From the NCBI GenBank assembly GCA_964542425.1, contig CAZIUB010000027.1, positions 1 through 64,000 on the forward strand: a stretch of 64,000 nt of DNA, read 5' to 3'. Positions 1 to 10,678 of this stretch are shown here, one piece after another. This DNA comes from Dongia_A sp964542425 (GTDB lineage Bacteria; Pseudomonadota; Alphaproteobacteria; Dongiales; Dongiaceae). Positions within the stretch are counted from its first letter, which is position 1, and the number at the start of each line of letters is the position of its first letter. The notes beneath the pieces are model-generated. The model did no database searches. It had not been told where the DNA came from and was given only the letters and a program-made list of their open reading frames with translations. A program made the position numbers and the translations under genes.

Positions 1-471
1 GCATCCATTCCTGAGCCAGGTCCAGATCTTCGCCCGCCATCTTCAGAAGCCGGTGCTCCATGTTCGGCAATTCGTGAATGATCCGGTTCAGGCTGGACAA
101 TGGAAACACGCAAAGCTCGACCGGCGTGATCGCCTCGGCGACGCAGCGATAGGTATCCTGACCGAGCCGATGAAATCGCCCGGCTGCAGGAATCCGATGA
201 TCTGCTGCCGGCCATCGGCCAGCAGCTTATAGGCCTTAATCGTGCCCTTGACCACGGTGCCGGCGATGGTTGCCACATCCTCGGCCGCGAGGATGAGTTC
301 ACCCTCGGCATGGACCCGGGTGAGCGCTATCCCCTGGATCTTCTCCAGTTCCTTGGACGAGAGCGCGGCGCGGACCGCCATGTGGCGAACATCGCAATGC
401 GCGTAATCGGCGGCGTTGGCGTGTGTCGGGCGATGAAACTGCTTTTCGGTCGCCGTGTTCGTCATGTTCAT
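1..471 (-). pseudogene. Crp/Fnr-family transcriptional regulator, frameshifted, 3' end off the window
   Basis: The first ~105 residues form the cyclic-nucleotide-binding-like sensor domain of a Crp/Fnr regulator (motifs LTRVHAEGELIL and GFLQPGDFIGS). Only one cysteine (HCDVRHMAV) sits where FnrL/FixK-type proteins carry their iron-sulfur cysteines, so Fe-S oxygen sensing is doubtful. After GDFIGS the reading frame collapses to a stop at base 88, but the -1-shifted frame continues with family-like sequence (QDTYRCVAEAITPVELCVF, then NRIIHELPNMEHRLL) to the window edge. The lesion is a single missing base near 158-166. The DNA-binding domain lies outside the window. It is either a recent pseudogene or a sequence error. 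Start chosen at the first ATG (MNMTNT). Confidence 0.75.
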
Positions 472-891
472 CTCCAGGAAAGACCTTCGACAACGCTCGC
501 GCGAGCGCTCCCGCCACCCATTTTGGCTAGAACCACGCCCGACGTACCATTCAAATCCCTCTTGGAGGACCTATCATAAATCAATTTAATGCATTCGGCT
601 CATGGATCAATTGCCCGTATTGTCGCGCCTGCATAAGTCTATGAGAATATTATGAAAATGTACTGCCCCCGGGTTCTGTCTCGAGCGCAAGGGATGAACC
701 TATAACGACGGATAGGCGGCTCCAAAGTCACCGATTTCCACTTGAGCGCAAGCGGCGATTCGGTTCTTGATCTACCCTCGAACTCGATCCCGGTTCTTTC
801 CGCGCCGGGGACAAGGTGATGAACACCACAAGCGTACGCAACCGCTCGATACGTGGTTGCGGGAAATGGGATCCATGTGGGGACCGATATC
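472..891. other. divergent intergenic region, no gene seen
   Basis: This 420-base stretch separates the leftward Crp/Fnr gene from the rightward molybdopterin-domain gene. Open frames here are weak and unlike known proteins. It must hold both divergent promoters, but I do not see a convincing FNR box or sigma-70 pair. It has neither of the two palindromic elements found elsewhere in the window. Confidence 0.4.
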
Positions 892-1403
892 ATGAAGTCA
901 TCGAGACGGGTGTTGGTGCTCGCAATCGCCCTTGCACCGGGTCTTGCCGGCGGCGTTTGGGCTGACCAGTTACCCGCGCCAACGGGCGAGGTCATTCTCG
1001 AAGTAGCGGGCAAGATTGCCAGTACCACCGACGGCAGGATCGCCAGTTTCGACATGGACGCGATCAAGGCGCTGGGGGCGAAGTCATTGGATAGGTCCAC
1101 GCAATGGACCGAAGGTGTGATCCATTTCGAGGGTGCCTCCGGCGCCGATTTCGTGAATGCGCTCGGCGCCGAGGGCACGGAGGTGGTGGCCCGCGCGCTC
1201 AACGATTACGAATTGGTCATTCCGATCGAGGATTTTCGCGATGGTAGCGCGATGATCGCCTACAGCATGAACGGCGAACAGTGTCGATCCGGGAAAAAGG
1301 GCCGCTATGGGTCGTCTACCCATTCGATCAGGATCAGAAGTTCCGAACCGAGATCTTCCTCGGCCGGTCCATCTGGCAATTGAAATACCTTGAGTTCAAG
1401 TGA
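892..1403 (+). pseudogene. secreted molybdopterin-dependent oxidoreductase domain protein, frameshifted
   Basis: The protein starts at ATG 892 with a signal peptide (KSSRRVLVLAIALAPG) and continues as a small sulfite-oxidase-fold molybdopterin-binding-like domain (VILEVAGKI, WTEGVIHFEGASGADF, RALNDYELVIP). Near base 1279 the frame shifts. In the frame that opens there, the expected C-terminus continues cleanly (REKGPLWVVYPFDQDQKF, then GRSIWQLKYLEFK) to a TGA at 1401-1403. One missing base, probably a C of a proline codon, explains it. Without the shift the family length of about 170 residues is restored. Pseudogene or base-calling error; the neighbouring Crp/Fnr gene has the same kind of lesion. 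Confidence 0.75.
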
Positions 1404-1437
1404 CGGCGCCGCCCCAAAGGGCAGTCGTGGGCGCCAC

Positions 1438-3477
1438 CTAGAACTGCAGGCACAGCCTCAGCGAATCATAAAGTGCGGCATGGATGTTGCGGCTGGAGAC
1501 CGCATCGCCCACGCGGTAGAGGCGAAACCGGCCGTCCGGATTGCGGATCAGTTCCTGCGGCCGATTGGCAAGAAGCGCCGCATGATCCGTCTCGCCCTCA
1601 TTCATGGAAAGGTCCTTGAGCGCGAAGTAGAGTTCCGCGGCTGGCAGCGTGCCGTGCTCCGCCACCACCTGATCGACCCGGCGCTCGGAAGTCGATTTGT
1701 CGTATTCGTTATAAAGTGTCGCCACCAGCTTGTTGCCGTCGCGCCGGATGGAGACCAGCCGATGATTGGGGGTTAGGGTTGCCTTTCCGGCATAGAGCGC
1801 CTTGTAATAGGCCGGGTAATTGATCCCGCCCACCTCCATGCCGATCGCACGATCGGGAGTCACGCATTCGATGCGCGCCCCTTGTTGAACCAGGAATTCC
1901 GCGATCGATGAACCCTCGTGGCCGCTGTGATCGTCGTGGAACAGGATTTCCGGGGCGAGCGGGATCTGGCCCGAAAGCACGTCCCAGGACGAGGTGACGA
2001 GTTCGGCGCCCTCACGAAACCTTCCTACGAAGGGCAAGCCGCCGGTCGCGATGACGACGATGTCGGGTTCTTCCGCGAGCACGTCGCCCGCCTCGGCGAA
2101 ATGGGCGTATCGGCATTCGATGTGAAGCCGCTCGATCTCGCCCACCAGCCAATCGACGATGCCGATAATCTCGCGCCGGCGCGCGACCCTGGCGGCCAAC
2201 AGCACCTGCCCGCCCGGTCTGTTGGCGGCCTCGAACAAAATTACGTGATGGCCGCGAAGGGCGGAGACCCGCGCCGCTTCGAGCCCGGCAGGCCCGGCGC
2301 CCACCACCACCACCTTCCGCCGCGGGCCCGCACCTGGCCCGATCGCATGGGGCATGGTTTCCTCGCGACCGGTCGCTGGATTGTGCAGACACAACGCATC
2401 GCCCCCCAGATAGATGCGGTCGATGCAATAGCCGGCGCCCACGCAAGGCCGAATGCGGTCCTCCTCGCCGCGCATGATCTTGGCGACGATATGCGGGTCC
2501 GCCATGTGCGCCCGGGTCATGCCGATGAGATCGACCGCGCCGCTAAGGATGGCGTGGCGCGCGGTCGCGATGTCGTTGATTCGGGCCGCCTGCATCACCG
2601 GGAGGCGCACTTCTTGTCTGACCGCACGCGCCAAATCGAGATGCGGCCCGGCGGGCGTGCCCATCCCCGGAATCACATGCGACAGCCCCTCGTCCGAACC
2701 GATGAAGCCCTGGATGACGTTGAGAAAATCGATGAGGCCGCTTTCCGCCATGCGCTTGGCGATGGCGATTCCCTCTTCCTTGGCCAGACCCATGGGCTGG
2801 GCCTCGTCGATCACTAGGCGAAGGCCGACGATGTAATCGGCACCCACGCGCCTGCGGATCTCGCTCAGCACCTCGACGCCGAAGCGAAGCCGGTTTCCCA
2901 GGTTCTGGAGCCCATATTCGTCATCCCGTTCGCTGGTGCTGGGCGACCAGAAGCTGTCGAACAAATGGCCATAGGCCTGGATTTCGATACCGTCCAGCCC
3001 GCCCTGACGGCAACGAAGCGCGGCCGTGCCATAATCCCCGATCACCCTTTCCATGTCGTGCCGTTCCATGATTTTCGGAAAGACGCGATGCGCGGGTTCG
3101 CGAATCGCCGAGGCGGAGATGGTCGGCAGCCAATCGCCACCGGCCCATTGCGCGCGACGGCCGAGATGCGTCACCTGGCACATTACCGCGGCACCATGGA
3201 AGTGCACCGCGTCGGCCAATTCCCTGAGATGGGGGATGATGGCATCGGTGCGCAAATCGAGATTGCCGAAGAATCCCGGCGAATCCCTGGATACGATCGA
3301 GGAACCCCCGATCATGGTCATACCGATGCCGCCCTTGGCCTTTTCCTCGTGATAAAGCCGGTAGCGCGCCTTGGGCATCCCATCCACGGAATAGGCGGGT
3401 TCGTGGGAAGTACTGATGATCCGATTGCGCAACGTAAGGTGCTTGAGCTGGAACGGCTGGAGCAGCGGGTCGGCCAT
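1438..3477 (-). CDS. NADH:flavin oxidoreductase, DgcA / N-methylproline demethylase-like
   Basis: This 679-residue protein has the layout of 2,4-dienoyl-CoA reductase and trimethylamine dehydrogenase relatives: an N-terminal FMN TIM barrel (~1-370), a short cysteine cluster (RPCVGAGYCIDR and LCLHNPATGRE, ~345-375) for an iron-sulfur centre, and a C-terminal FAD/NAD domain (VVVVGAGPAGLEAARV, ~390). The barrel resembles dimethylglycine demethylase subunit DgcA and N-methylproline demethylases (TSHEPAYSVDGMPKARY, IREPAHRVFPKIME, VGMTRAHMADPHIVAKI), so oxidative N-demethylation of a methylated amine is the best guess. The substrate cannot be read from sequence. Its start faces element A copy 1. 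Confidence 0.75.
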   Translation of the reverse strand: MADPLLQPFQLKHLTLRNRIISTSHEPAYSVDGMPKARYRLYHEEKAKGGIGMTMIGGSSIVSRDSPGFFGNLDLRTDAIIPHLRELADAVHFHGAAVMCQVTHLGRRAQWAGGDWLPTISASAIREPAHRVFPKIMERHDMERVIGDYGTAALRCRQGGLDGIEIQAYGHLFDSFWSPSTSERDDEYGLQNLGNRLRFGVEVLSEIRRRVGADYIVGLRLVIDEAQPMGLAKEEGIAIAKRMAESGLIDFLNVIQGFIGSDEGLSHVIPGMGTPAGPHLDLARAVRQEVRLPVMQAARINDIATARHAILSGAVDLIGMTRAHMADPHIVAKIMRGEEDRIRPCVGAGYCIDRIYLGGDALCLHNPATGREETMPHAIGPGAGPRRKVVVVGAGPAGLEAARVSALRGHHVILFEAANRPGGQVLLAARVARRREIIGIVDWLVGEIERLHIECRYAHFAEAGDVLAEEPDIVVIATGGLPFVGRFREGAELVTSSWDVLSGQIPLAPEILFHDDHSGHEGSSIAEFLVQQGARIECVTPDRAIGMEVGGINYPAYYKALYAGKATLTPNHRLVSIRRDGNKLVATLYNEYDKSTSERRVDQVVAEHGTLPAAELYFALKDLSMNEGETDHAALLANRPQELIRNPDGRFRLYRVGDAVSSRNIHAALYDSLRLCLQF

Positions 3478-3601
3478 GGCGGCATTTCCATCGGGAATCC
3501 GGTGTTCAAGTGATCCTAGCCGCTCGGTGCCTGTTTGCCCATCCTCGGCGCCGGCCCTTGTTCAGGGATGCGGGCGGCGTAGAATGAGCCAAGATCGGGT
3601 A

Positions 3602-3745
3602 GTACCCGCCCCGCCGCTGGTGGCTGATTCGAGCCAAATGAATCCGCCAGCGTACGCTGGCGGGTACTATCACATGCTAACATGTGGCCCGACTTTCGTG
3701 GAAGCGTGGGCGCGTTTCGTGTATCGCGCTTTCTCGAAAGTTGGC
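3602..3745 (-). repeat. element A, copy 1 (reverse orientation)
   Basis: Two-hairpin palindromic element. Read on the plus strand, hairpin 2 comes first (arms GTACCCGCC and GGCGGGTAC, 3602 to about 3667), then a linker, then hairpin 1 (arms CGACTTTCG and CGAAAGTTGGC, ending 3745). Element B copy 1 begins one base later. It sits between the divergent flavin oxidoreductase and ivd genes. Confidence 0.9.
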
Positions 3746-3746
3746 G

Positions 3747-3870
3747 CTAGTGTTGTGGTTCCAACGTTTGATTCCCAGTCATTCCCGTTGAAACCACAAC
3801 ACATGCCATTGAATTTGCTAGTGTTCCGGGCCGACATTCCGGTAGCGGAATGTCGGTTACGGAACATTAG
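3747..3870 (+). mobile_element. element B, copy 1
   Basis: An about 124-bp element bounded by CTAG at the left and ATTAG at the right. It folds as two hairpins: GTGTTGTGGTTCCAACG against CGTTGAAACCACAACAC, then CTAGTGTTCCG..CCGACATTCCG against CGGAATGTCGG..CGGAACATTAG. It abuts element A copy 1 and ends 20 bp before the GTG start of ivd, just upstream of its ribosome binding site. No coding capacity. Homologous to 13949-14074 and, inverted, 60683-60807. Confidence 0.8.
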
Positions 3871-3890
3871 AGCGCCGGAGGGGAGAAAGC

Positions 3891-5072
3891 GTGGAATTGA
3901 TCGGGCTGGACCATGACCTTGGCGAGACGGTCGAGGCGTTGCGCGAGAGCGTGCGCGCCTTCGCCAGCGCCGAGATCGGCCCCCGCGCCGCCGACATCGA
4001 CCGCGACAACGACTTCCCCGCCGATTTGTGGCGAAAGCTGGGTGAAATGGGCTTGCTCGGCATCACCGCCGAGGAGGAATTCGGCGGTGCTGGCATGGGC
4101 TATCTCGAACACGTGGTGGCGATGGAGGAAGTGAGCCGCGCCTCCGCCTCGATCGGGCTCTCCTATGGCGCCCATTCCAATCTGTGCGTGAACCAGATCA
4201 GGCGCAATGGCACGCCGGAGCAGAAGCGCCGCTATTTGCCGCGCCTGATTTCGGGCGCGCATGTGGGCGCCTTGGCCATGAGCGAGACCGGATCGGGATC
4301 GGACGTGGTCTCCATGCGCCTCAGGGCCGAGGCCAAGGGCGATCGCCATGTCCTCAACGGCGCCAAAATGTGGATCACCAACGGTCCCGATGCCGATGTG
4401 ATCGTGGTCTATGCCAAGACCGATCCCGGCGCCGGGCCCAAGGGCATCACCGCCTTCATCGTGGAGACCGCGACCAAGGGCTTCACGGTGGGGCGCAAGC
4501 TCGACAAGCTCGGCATGCGCGGCTCCAACACCGGCGAATTGCTGTTCGAGGATTGCGAGGTGCCGGGCGAAAACGTGCTGGGGGGTCTGGGGCGCGGCGT
4601 CAACGTGCTGATGTCGGGGCTGGATTATGAGCGCCTGGTGCTCTCGGGCGGACCGCTTGGCATCATGCAGGCGGCGATGGATGCAATCATTCCCTATATC
4701 CATGACCGCCAGCAATTCGGCCAGCCGATCGGCACCTTCCAGTTGATGCAAGGCAAGGTCGCCGACATGTATGCGTGCCTGTCGGCCTGCCGCTCCTATT
4801 GCTATGCCGTGGCCAAGGCCTGCGACAAGGGAAGGGTCACGCGCAAGGACGCCGCCGCCGTGATCCTCTATTGCTCGGAAAAGGCGACCTGGATGGCGCT
4901 CGAAGCCATCCAGTGCCTGGGCGCCAACGGCTATATCAACGACTATCCGACCGGAAGGCTGCTGCGCGATGCCAAACTCTACGAGATCGGCGCCGGAACG
5001 AGCGAGATCCGTCGCATGCTGATCGGGCGCGAGATTTTCCAGGAAACGGCCAGTGCCAACTTTCGAGAATGA
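3891..5072 (+). CDS. ivd: isovaleryl-CoA dehydrogenase
   Basis: FAD-dependent acyl-CoA dehydrogenase that oxidises isovaleryl-CoA to 3-methylcrotonyl-CoA in leucine degradation. The three-part fold is complete at 393 residues: LAMSETGSGSDVVSM and WITNGPDADVIVVYAKT (FAD site), and LDYERLVLSGGP near residue 245, whose Glu matches the isovaleryl-specific catalytic base position. LYEIGAGTSEIRRMLIGRE closes the family match. GTG start 3891 follows a strong GGAGGGGAG. First gene of the leucine operon. Oddity: the last five codons (ANFRE) and the TGA stop lie inside element A copy 2, so the native C-terminus was replaced by repeat sequence. Confidence 0.95.
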   Translation: MELIGLDHDLGETVEALRESVRAFASAEIGPRAADIDRDNDFPADLWRKLGEMGLLGITAEEEFGGAGMGYLEHVVAMEEVSRASASIGLSYGAHSNLCVNQIRRNGTPEQKRRYLPRLISGAHVGALAMSETGSGSDVVSMRLRAEAKGDRHVLNGAKMWITNGPDADVIVVYAKTDPGAGPKGITAFIVETATKGFTVGRKLDKLGMRGSNTGELLFEDCEVPGENVLGGLGRGVNVLMSGLDYERLVLSGGPLGIMQAAMDAIIPYIHDRQQFGQPIGTFQLMQGKVADMYACLSACRSYCYAVAKACDKGRVTRKDAAAVILYCSEKATWMALEAIQCLGANGYINDYPTGRLLRDAKLYEIGAGTSEIRRMLIGREIFQETASANFRE

Positions 5073-5200
5073 GTGATACATGAAGCGCTACAATGCTTCC
5101 ACGAAAGTCGGGCCGCATGTTGCCAATTGATGGTACCCGCCGGCATTTACTGGCGGTGTCACTTTGGCTCGAAACAGCCATCGGCGACGGCGGGTACTAG
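5055..5200 (+). repeat. element A, copy 2
   Basis: Hairpin 1 arms GCCAACTTTCG and CGAAAGTCGGG, a linker, then hairpin 2 arms GTACCCGCCGGC and ACGGCGGGTAC ending with TAG. Its left end encodes the last codons and stop of ivd; its right end stops three bases before the ATG of mccB. Confidence 0.9.
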
Positions 5201-5203
5201 CTG

Positions 5204-6811
<1,608 letters not shown>

Positions 6812-6816
6812 CCGGG

Positions 6817-7608
6817 ATGAGCGCCAACACCATCAAGGTCGAGCGATCGGGCAAGGGCATTCTTGGCATCCGGCTCGATCGCGCGGAAAAGCACAACGCC
6901 TTCGACGAGGTGCTGATCGGCGAATTGACCCATGCCTTCCGCGAGGCGGCCAGGGACGATCGCACGCGAATCGTGACGCTCAGCGGGGAAGGACAGAGCT
7001 TTTCCGCTGGCGCCGATCTCGACTGGATGAAGCGCATGGCCGCCCTCGACCGTGCCGACAACGAAAAGGATGCGCTGGCATTGTCCGAGCTGATGGCGGC
7101 GATCGACACTTGCCCCAAGCCGGTCCTGGGCCTGATCAACGGCCCGGCCTTCGGCGGTGGCGTCGGGCTCGTTGCCTGCTGCGACATTGCCATCGCCAGC
7201 AACGAGGCCGCCTTTGCCTTGACCGAGGTGCGGCTCGGCCTGATCCCGGCGGTGATCGCGCCTTACGTGGCAGCGGCGATCGGCCCGAGGCAATGCCGGC
7301 GCTGGTTCCTGAGCGCCGAGCGCTTCGATGCCCGCCAGGCGGAGAAACTCGGCCTCGTCCACAAGGTGGTGCCGCCCGACGAATTGGCAGCCGCCGCCGA
7401 CGAGATGATCGGGCATTTGCTGAAGGGGGGCCCTCAATCGCAATCCGGCGCCAAGGAATTGCTGCGCCGGGTGGTGGGTCGCCCGATCGACGATGAATTG
7501 CGCAACGAGACCGCGCGGCGCATCGCCGAGCAACGCATTTCGATCGAGGGCCAGGAAGGGGTTTCGGCCTTCCTCGAGAAACGCAGATCCCTGTGGCAAG
7601 AGGATTGA
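6817..7608 (+). CDS. liuC: methylglutaconyl-CoA hydratase (enoyl-CoA hydratase family)
   Basis: Crotonase-fold enzyme of 263 residues. The oxyanion-hole segments are visible (SFSAGADLDWMKRM and NGPAFGGGVGLVACCDIAIA), as is FALTEVRLGLIPAVIAPYV. Placed between mccB and mccA, it most likely hydrates 3-methylglutaconyl-CoA to HMG-CoA. The family is broad and context carries the specificity. ATG 6817 is five bases after the mccB stop, giving tight coupling without any element A at this junction. Confidence 0.9.
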   Translation: MSANTIKVERSGKGILGIRLDRAEKHNAFDEVLIGELTHAFREAARDDRTRIVTLSGEGQSFSAGADLDWMKRMAALDRADNEKDALALSELMAAIDTCPKPVLGLINGPAFGGGVGLVACCDIAIASNEAAFALTEVRLGLIPAVIAPYVAAAIGPRQCRRWFLSAERFDARQAEKLGLVHKVVPPDELAAAADEMIGHLLKGGPQSQSGAKELLRRVVGRPIDDELRNETARRIAEQRISIEGQEGVSAFLEKRRSLWQED

Positions 7609-7612
7609 GGCC

Positions 7613-9613
7613 TTGTTCGCGCGCCTCTTGATCGCCAATCGCGGCGAGATCGCCTGCCGGATCACCCGAACCTGCCGGCGCTTAGGGATAGCGACCGTGG
7701 CAATCTATTCCGAGGCCGACACGGCTGCGATGCATGTGGCGATGGCCGACCAGGCGATCGCGATCGGCCCGGCGCCGGCCAGGGAAAGCTATCTCTCGAT
7801 TGAAAAGGTGATCGCGGCGGCGCGGCGATCGGGGGCAGCTGCCATTCATCCCGGTTACGGGTTCCTGTCGGAGAACGCCGATTTCGCCGATGCTTGCGCC
7901 GCTTCCGGCCTCGTCTTCATCGGGCCCCCCGCTTCGGCCATTCGGGCGATGGGCTCGAAATCCGAATCGAAGCGCCTGATGGAAAAAGCCAAGGTGCCGC
8001 TGGTCCCTGGTTATCATGGCACCGACCAATCGGGGGCGGCACTCGCGAAGGCCGCCGCCAAGATCGGCTACCCGGTTCTGGTCAAGGCCTCGGCCGGGGG
8101 CGGTGGCAAGGGCATGCGGGTTGTTGGCAGCGCCTCGGACCTCGCCGCGGCGATCGAAGGCGCCAAGCGCGAGGCCCTTTCCGCCTTCGGTGACGGGAAT
8201 TTGCTGATCGAGAAGTTCCTGGAGAACCCGCGCCATGTCGAGGTTCAGGTTTTCGCCGACGCCCACGGCAACGCGCTTTATCTCCTCGACCGCGATTGCT
8301 CGGTGCAGCGCCGGCACCAGAAGGTGATCGAGGAGGCCCCCGCGCCTGGCCTCGATCCCGCGACCAGGTGCCGGATGGGCGAAGCGGCCATCGCCGCTGC
8401 CAAGGCGGTGGGTTACGTGGGCGCCGGCACCATCGAGTTTCTCCATGCCGGCACCGGTTTCCATTTCATCGAGATGAACACGCGCCTGCAAGTCGAGCAT
8501 CCGGTGACCGAGATGATCACCGGCCTCGATTTGGTCGAATGGCAGTTGCGCGCGGCAATGGGCGAGAAACTGCCGCTCGCCCAAGACCAGGTCGTGGCGC
8601 GGGGCCATGCCATCGAGGCCAGGCTCTACGCCGAGGATCCGGACAAGGGATTTCTGCCGGCGACCGGGCGCATCCATCATTTGCGCTGGCCGGCGCCGGA
8701 CCAGGCGATCCGGATCGACACCGGAGTGCGCGAGGGCGATAGCATCGGAACCCACTACGATCCGATGATCGCCAAGGTGATCGCCTGGGCGCCCGAACGC
8801 GCGATGGCCGCGCGGCGCCTGGCCGATGCGCTGGCCAAGACCGAGATCGCCGGGCCGGTCACCAATGCCCCTTTTCTGATCGCCCTGTTGCGCCACCAGG
8901 CGTTTCTATCGGGCGAGGTCGATACCGGGTTCATCGAACGCCACCGCGACGTTCTGTTGCCGGAGGGGCAAGCCATCCCCGATCGCGCGCTGGCGATCGG
9001 GGCAATGGCTTTCGTGCTCTCCGACAATCGCGCCATCACAGAGCGGGCGCGAAGTGGGGCCGATCCCCATTCACCCTGGAATGAGGGCAATGGCTGGCGG
9101 CTGAATGGTGCCGGCGGGTCGTCGATCCTGTTGCGCGACGGCGAGAAGTTCCACGATGTGCGCCTGATCTTTGCGGGCCGAACTTGGCATGTGGAAATCG
9201 ATGGTGCGCCGCCCATGCGTTTCGAAGCGCCCATTCTGTCCGGAACCGAATTCAGCGCCGGAAATCAAGAGGGCAATGCCCGCGCCCGGGCCATCTTCGC
9301 CGGGCGGTGGCTGACCCTGATGATGGATGAAATGGTCTGGCGTATCGAACGCGAGGATGTGCTGGCACGGGCGGAGGAGGCGGTCTCGGGCCATTCGCGG
9401 ATCATCTCGCCGATGCCCGGCACCGTCATTCGAATCCTGGTCGAGGACGGCACCAAGACGGTGAAGGGTGCGGCCCTCGCAATCGTCGAGGCGATGAAAA
9501 TGGAGCATACGATCGTGGCACCCGCCGATGGAAGAATCGGCAAAGTCCATTTCCGGGCCGGCGAACAGGTCGCCGAGGGCGCCGAATTGATGGAATTCGA
9601 GGCGGCACCGTGA
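7613..9613 (+). CDS. mccA: 3-methylcrotonyl-CoA carboxylase, biotin-containing (alpha) subunit
   Basis: Biotin carboxylase subunit of 666 residues. N-terminal RLLIANRGEIACRI, ATP-grasp glycine loop SAGGGGKGMRVV (~160), FIEMNTRLQVEHPVTE (~285), and C-terminal biotinyl domain with the biotinylated Lys in IVEAMKMEHTI (~630). It carboxylates biotin with ATP and bicarbonate and hands it to MccB. The start is taken as TTG 7613, giving MFARLLIANRGE. Longer frames run back into liuC and are not credible. The stop is 10 bp before element A copy 3. Confidence 0.93.
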   Translation: MFARLLIANRGEIACRITRTCRRLGIATVAIYSEADTAAMHVAMADQAIAIGPAPARESYLSIEKVIAAARRSGAAAIHPGYGFLSENADFADACAASGLVFIGPPASAIRAMGSKSESKRLMEKAKVPLVPGYHGTDQSGAALAKAAAKIGYPVLVKASAGGGGKGMRVVGSASDLAAAIEGAKREALSAFGDGNLLIEKFLENPRHVEVQVFADAHGNALYLLDRDCSVQRRHQKVIEEAPAPGLDPATRCRMGEAAIAAAKAVGYVGAGTIEFLHAGTGFHFIEMNTRLQVEHPVTEMITGLDLVEWQLRAAMGEKLPLAQDQVVARGHAIEARLYAEDPDKGFLPATGRIHHLRWPAPDQAIRIDTGVREGDSIGTHYDPMIAKVIAWAPERAMAARRLADALAKTEIAGPVTNAPFLIALLRHQAFLSGEVDTGFIERHRDVLLPEGQAIPDRALAIGAMAFVLSDNRAITERARSGADPHSPWNEGNGWRLNGAGGSSILLRDGEKFHDVRLIFAGRTWHVEIDGAPPMRFEAPILSGTEFSAGNQEGNARARAIFAGRWLTLMMDEMVWRIEREDVLARAEEAVSGHSRIISPMPGTVIRILVEDGTKTVKGAALAIVEAMKMEHTIVAPADGRIGKVHFRAGEQVAEGAELMEFEAAP

Positions 9614-9623
9614 ATTTTCCCCG

Positions 9624-9768
9624 TGGCAACTTTCGAAAACGTGCGATCCATGAAACGCACCTGTCGTTCCACGAAAGTTGGGCCGCATGCTAACAAATGA
9701 AGGTACCCGCCGGCGTTCATTGGCGGGGTCATATTGGTGAATCATCCTTCCGCGACAGCGGGCACTAG
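9624..9768 (+). repeat. element A, copy 3
   Basis: Hairpin 1 arms GGCAACTTTCG and CGAAAGTTGGG; hairpin 2 arms GTACCCGCCGGCG and CGACAGCGGGCAC (diverged). It lies between mccA (stop 9613) and mvaB, whose possible TTG and GTG starts at 9734 and 9737 fall inside hairpin 2. Confidence 0.85.
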
Positions 9769-10666
9769 GCGAGTGAAGATCGTCGAGGTGGGACCCAGGG
9801 ACGGGTTGCAGAACGAGGCGGCGATCGTACCCACTAGGACCAAGATCGAATTTATCGATTTGCTGTCGGCGACCGGCCTGAAGGCGATCGAGGCCGGCGC
9901 CTTCGTCTCGCCGAAATGGGTACCGCGGATGGCGGATTCCGCGGCGGTGCTGGCCGGCATCCGGCGCGAGGCCGGCATTTCCTATCCGGTGCTGGTGCCG
10001 AACGTCAAGGGACTGGAGCTTGCGATCGCCAGCAAGGTGACGGAGATCGCCGTTTTCGCCGCCGCCTCGGAGAGCTTCTCACGGAGGAACATCAATTGCA
10101 CCATCGCCGAAAGCCTGGAGCGCTTTCGTCCGGTGATCGCGCGGGCGAGAGAATTGGGCATCAGGTCACGCGGCTATGTTTCTTGCGTTTTGGGCTGCCC
10201 CTATGAGGGCGAGATTGCGCCCGTGGCGGTGGCCCGATTGGCGGTGGCGCTCATCGATCTCGGCTGCTACGAAGTGAGCCTGGGCGACACCATCGGCGTG
10301 GGCACACCCACGAAGGCGCGCCGAATGATCGAGGCGGTCGCGGCGCGGGTGCCCATCGAACAACTGGCCGCGCATTTCCACGACACCTACGGCCAGGCGC
10401 TCGCCAATCTCTACGCGGTCCTGGAATTGGGCGTTTCGGTCATCGATGCCTCGGTCGCCGGGCTGGGCGGTTGCCCCTACGCGCCGGGTGCCTCCGGCAA
10501 CGTCGCCACCGAGGACGTGGTCTATATGCTCGACGGCATGGGGATCGAAACCGGGATCGACCTCGACCAGTTGAGCCAGGCCGGGCAATTCATCTCGATC
10601 GCGATCGGGCGGCGCAATGCCTCGCGCGCGAGTGCCGCACTATCGGCGCGCAAGACCACGGATTGA
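9734..10666 (+). CDS. mvaB: hydroxymethylglutaryl-CoA lyase
   Basis: Last step of leucine degradation: cleaves HMG-CoA to acetoacetate and acetyl-CoA. TIM-barrel motifs VEVGPRDGLQNE at the N-terminus, SLGDTIGVGTP, AAHFHDTYGQALAN (metal ligands) and the family signature GLGGCPYAPGASGNVATED with the catalytic cysteine. Start is uncertain. TTG 9734 and GTG 9737 lie in element A copy 3 and would add NHPSATAGTRR; GTG 9773, just past the repeat, would remove a conserved Arg. Starts in this family usually lie a few residues before the RVKIVEVG segment, so a start within the repeat is plausible. Confidence 0.9.
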   Translation: MVNHPSATAGTRRVKIVEVGPRDGLQNEAAIVPTRTKIEFIDLLSATGLKAIEAGAFVSPKWVPRMADSAAVLAGIRREAGISYPVLVPNVKGLELAIASKVTEIAVFAAASESFSRRNINCTIAESLERFRPVIARARELGIRSRGYVSCVLGCPYEGEIAPVAVARLAVALIDLGCYEVSLGDTIGVGTPTKARRMIEAVAARVPIEQLAAHFHDTYGQALANLYAVLELGVSVIDASVAGLGGCPYAPGASGNVATEDVVYMLDGMGIETGIDLDQLSQAGQFISIAIGRRNASRASAALSARKTTD

Positions 10667-10678
10667 ATGCATTCCAAT

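Noticed and set aside
1438..3513. Long plus-strand frames opposite the flavin oxidoreductase
   Set aside because: Antisense shadows; the minus-strand protein has a clear multi-domain family match.
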